In this document: positions 33,984 through 35,581 of the stretch, piece by piece
Position numbering within the stretch: position 1 is the stretch's first letter
Layout of the letters: every line of letters begins with the position of its first letter
Assembly: GCA_903900265.1 (NCBI GenBank)
Contig: CAIUMM010000208.1
Span: forward strand, 1 to 35,581
DNA from: an uncultured Pseudomonadota bacterium
GTDB lineage: Bacteria > Myxococcota_A > UBA796 > SXON01
Length of the DNA: 35,581 bases
Direction of reading: 5' to 3'
Made by a program: the position numbers and the translations under genes
Notes under the pieces: model-generated
What the model saw: the letters and a program-made list of their open reading frames with translations, nothing else
Database searches by the model: none
Told to the model about the DNA's origin: nothing

Positions 33984-34754
33984 TCAGGACTCGCCCGCCC
34001 CGACCACCGTTAGCCGCACCGCCAACGTCGACGCGATGCGGGAGAGCATGCCCATCGACGACGCATCGAAGCCGTGCGGTGCGGCGGCGTTGAGCACCTC
34101 CATGACCCCGTAAACCCGCCCTTTCAGCGACACCGGAACCGCAAGCAGGCTGTGGGTTCGGTAGCCGGTGCGAGCGTCGATCGCTCTGCAAAAGCGCGTG
34201 TCCTGATAAGGCTCCCGGATCGACAGCGCGGCGTTGCGGTTGGCCACAAAGCCCGCGAAGCCGGTGCCTGCCGCGATCGCGAGGTTCTGAAGCTTCGCGC
34301 TCTCGGGCCCAAAGGCGCTCGCAAAGACGAGCGCGCCGCTGGGCTCATACATCAAGACAGACCCCGCCTCTGCGTGCATCAACGCCTGCGCGCACGCCAT
34401 CGCAGCGTCGATGCTCTGCTGACGCGAGGTGGCCTGAGACACCGCCGCGAGCAGCGGCGTGACCATCGTCTCCCGCGCCGTCTCAGGATCGTCGTCGTCT
34501 TCTTCAGAGACAAACTCCTCTTCGGTGGACTCCTCGACGAGCGTGGGGCCATCCGAGGCTTGAACGACGAAGCCCTGCCCCGATCGCACATCCCGAACGA
34601 GGATGCTGCCGTTCGAGAGCACCTCACACGCGATGCGGTCCATGTGGCCGACGACACCGAAGCTCTCGAGCCCCTTGCCCAGCGCGACCAGCCAGTTTGA
34701 AGCTGGGACCTCAATGCTGCCATGGGTACGGGAAGTGACGCGAAAACCAGCCAC
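33984..34754 (-). CDS. GAF domain protein with acidic linker
   Basis: The 256-residue product has an N-terminal region (1-75) containing SNWLVALGKGLESFG and SNGSILVRDVRSGQGF, an unidentified small domain. An acidic linker (EEFVSEEDDDDPE, about 80-92) follows, and then a GAF domain (about 100-245). It contains VLMYEPSGALVFASAFGP, GTGFAGFVA, DTRFCRAIDARTGYRTHSLLAVPV and VYGVMEVLNA. GAF domains bind small ligands or form sensor dimers; there is no histidine kinase, response regulator or enzyme domain here. The GTG at 34754 is the chosen start, since codons further upstream would overlap the divergent gene. It is followed by a TPR protein gene (one-base gap) and is divergent from the glycosyltransferase gene. 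Confidence 0.8.
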   Translation of the reverse strand: MAGFRVTSRTHGSIEVPASNWLVALGKGLESFGVVGHMDRIACEVLSNGSILVRDVRSGQGFVVQASDGPTLVEESTEEEFVSEEDDDDPETARETMVTPLLAAVSQATSRQQSIDAAMACAQALMHAEAGSVLMYEPSGALVFASAFGPESAKLQNLAIAAGTGFAGFVANRNAALSIREPYQDTRFCRAIDARTGYRTHSLLAVPVSLKGRVYGVMEVLNAAAPHGFDASSMGMLSRIASTLAVRLTVVGAGES

Positions 34755-34814
34755 GGGGCATCCTGAGCTGCGGCCGACGTATCCCGCCGACTGGTTTCTT
34801 GATAGCGGCACCCC

Positions 34815-35581
34815 GTGAAACGTCGCGCCGCCATCGCTGTAGGAATTCTGTTGGTCGCAGGTGGATTGCGATTCGCGGGGCTCGATTTCGGGCTGCCGAT
34901 GGCGGAAGCGCGCCCCGACGAGCTGACGATCGCCTTTCAGGCCATGAAATTCGGTACGGGAGACCTCAACCCGCACTCTTTCAACTACCCGACGCTCCAC
35001 AAGTACGTGACCTTTGTCCTGTTCGGCGTGCACTACGTCATCGGCAAAGCGACGCACGCATTTTCCAGCAAAGATGACTTTTTACGAAGCTTTTTTGATG
35101 GCGCAGTCGCGTTTCGCCTCGCGATGCGCATCTGGAGCGCCGCGATCGGCACCGCCGCGGTCGCCTTCCTGCTCCGCGCCCCCGGCAAGCTCGGCGCCGC
35201 CGCGCTCTACGCCGTAGCGATGCTGGCCGTGCGCGACTGTCACTTCGGCGTGACCGACACCACCATGGTCAGCCTCGCGCTCGCCGCGGTCGTGCTCGCG
35301 GATCGCGCGGCGCTCTCCGGCCGACGCCGCGACTTGCTCGCCGCTGCCGTGTTCGCCGGCTTAGCGACCAGCACCAAATACAACGCCGCCTTACTTGCTT
35401 TCCCTCTGGTGATCGCGACGTTTCGCCCCGGAACCTCCCTCCCCCACGCCGTTCGAGAGAGCGCGCTCGCGGGGCTGGCCATGGTCGGCGCCTTCGCGCT
35501 GGGCAGTCCCTACGTGCTGCTGGACGCCAAGACGTTCCTGACCGACTTCAGCTTTGAAGCCGCACATCTCGCGAGCGGGCA
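34815..35581 (+). CDS. GT-C family membrane glycosyltransferase (GT39/ArnT-like), 3' part missing
   Basis: The frame is open from the GTG at 34815 to the end of the window (255 codons) without a stop. An N-terminal membrane helix (AAIAVGILLVAGGLRF) is followed by ARPDELTIAFQAM, with Asp35-Glu36 in the place of the catalytic acidic pair of GT-C enzymes, then FNYPTLHKY in the first external loop. Multiple membrane segments follow, and LATSTKYNAALLAFPLV is a hallmark stretch of ArnT/PMT-like proteins. It probably transfers sugars from a lipid-linked donor at the membrane. The start codon is supported by the GT-C start context; no other ATG fits. The C terminus is unseen. It is divergent from the GAF gene, 60 bases apart. 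Confidence 0.8.
   Translation, partial: MKRRAAIAVGILLVAGGLRFAGLDFGLPMAEARPDELTIAFQAMKFGTGDLNPHSFNYPTLHKYVTFVLFGVHYVIGKATHAFSSKDDFLRSFFDGAVAFRLAMRIWSAAIGTAAVAFLLRAPGKLGAAALYAVAMLAVRDCHFGVTDTTMVSLALAAVVLADRAALSGRRRDLLAAAVFAGLATSTKYNAALLAFPLVIATFRPGTSLPHAVRESALAGLAMVGAFALGSPYVLLDAKTFLTDFSFEAAHLASG

Overview
The window is GC-rich, roughly two thirds G+C by eye, and gene-dense. It comes from a diderm bacterium. Two class A penicillin-binding proteins, an outer-membrane beta-barrel protein and a Tat system show the envelope type. Lipoproteins with Asp/Ser/Thr-rich linkers after the lipobox, a beta-helix lipoprotein, a GAF protein with an acidic linker and many orphan secreted proteins resemble uncultured Myxococcota or deltaproteobacterial genomes. 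That assignment is an inference from style, not from a marker-gene comparison. I see no tRNA, rRNA, CRISPR array, insertion sequence, phage gene or attachment site. No gene-free stretch exceeds about 160 bases, and the longest (32707-32863) holds a TPP riboswitch.

Layout. 1-3043 (+): the 3' end of a type IIA topoisomerase B subunit (ParE-like), a small secreted protein and a lipoprotein gamma-glutamyltransferase. 3051-4409 (-): a Tat-exported PhoD-family phosphatase. 4436-7792 (-): four translationally coupled genes, in transcription order a PfkB kinase, a SIR2-like protein lacking its catalytic motifs, a fumarylacetoacetate-hydrolase-family enzyme and a polytopic membrane protein. 7859-10465: a small P-loop kinase with unusual motif order, a divergent YbhN-like membrane protein and cobT. 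10490-16035 (+): a membrane protein, a class II glutamine amidotransferase, tatB-tatC and a cytoplasmic beta-propeller protein. 16039-18513 (-): a PBP1B-type synthase with a palindrome just before its start codon. 18593-21390: a secreted orphan, then (-) meaB, an ECHDC1-like acyl-CoA decarboxylase candidate and a small exported protein. 21487-25108 (+): lipoprotein, beta-barrel protein, purE, purK. 25125-29706 (-): a second class A PBP, a rhodanese and an AstD-like aldehyde dehydrogenase that has lost its catalytic residues. 29755-31110 (+): a beta-helix lipoprotein whose signal peptide is built from a 15-bp tandem repeat, and a YkgJ-type cysteine-cluster protein. 31138-34754 (-): riboswitch-controlled thiC, a TPR protein and a GAF protein. 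34815-end (+): the start of a GT-C glycosyltransferase.

Most of this is housekeeping or envelope biology. The parts that look least described are two full-length enzyme homologues stripped of active-site residues while sitting in tightly coupled operons (SIR2-like at 6003-6791; aldehyde dehydrogenase at 25125-26705), the rearranged polynucleotide-kinase-like protein (7859-8341), the MeaB plus ECHDC1-like pair as a possible acyl-CoA repair module, and the tandem-repeat signal peptide. No search or alignment could be run. Family calls rest on motifs read directly and on comparison with family sequences from memory.
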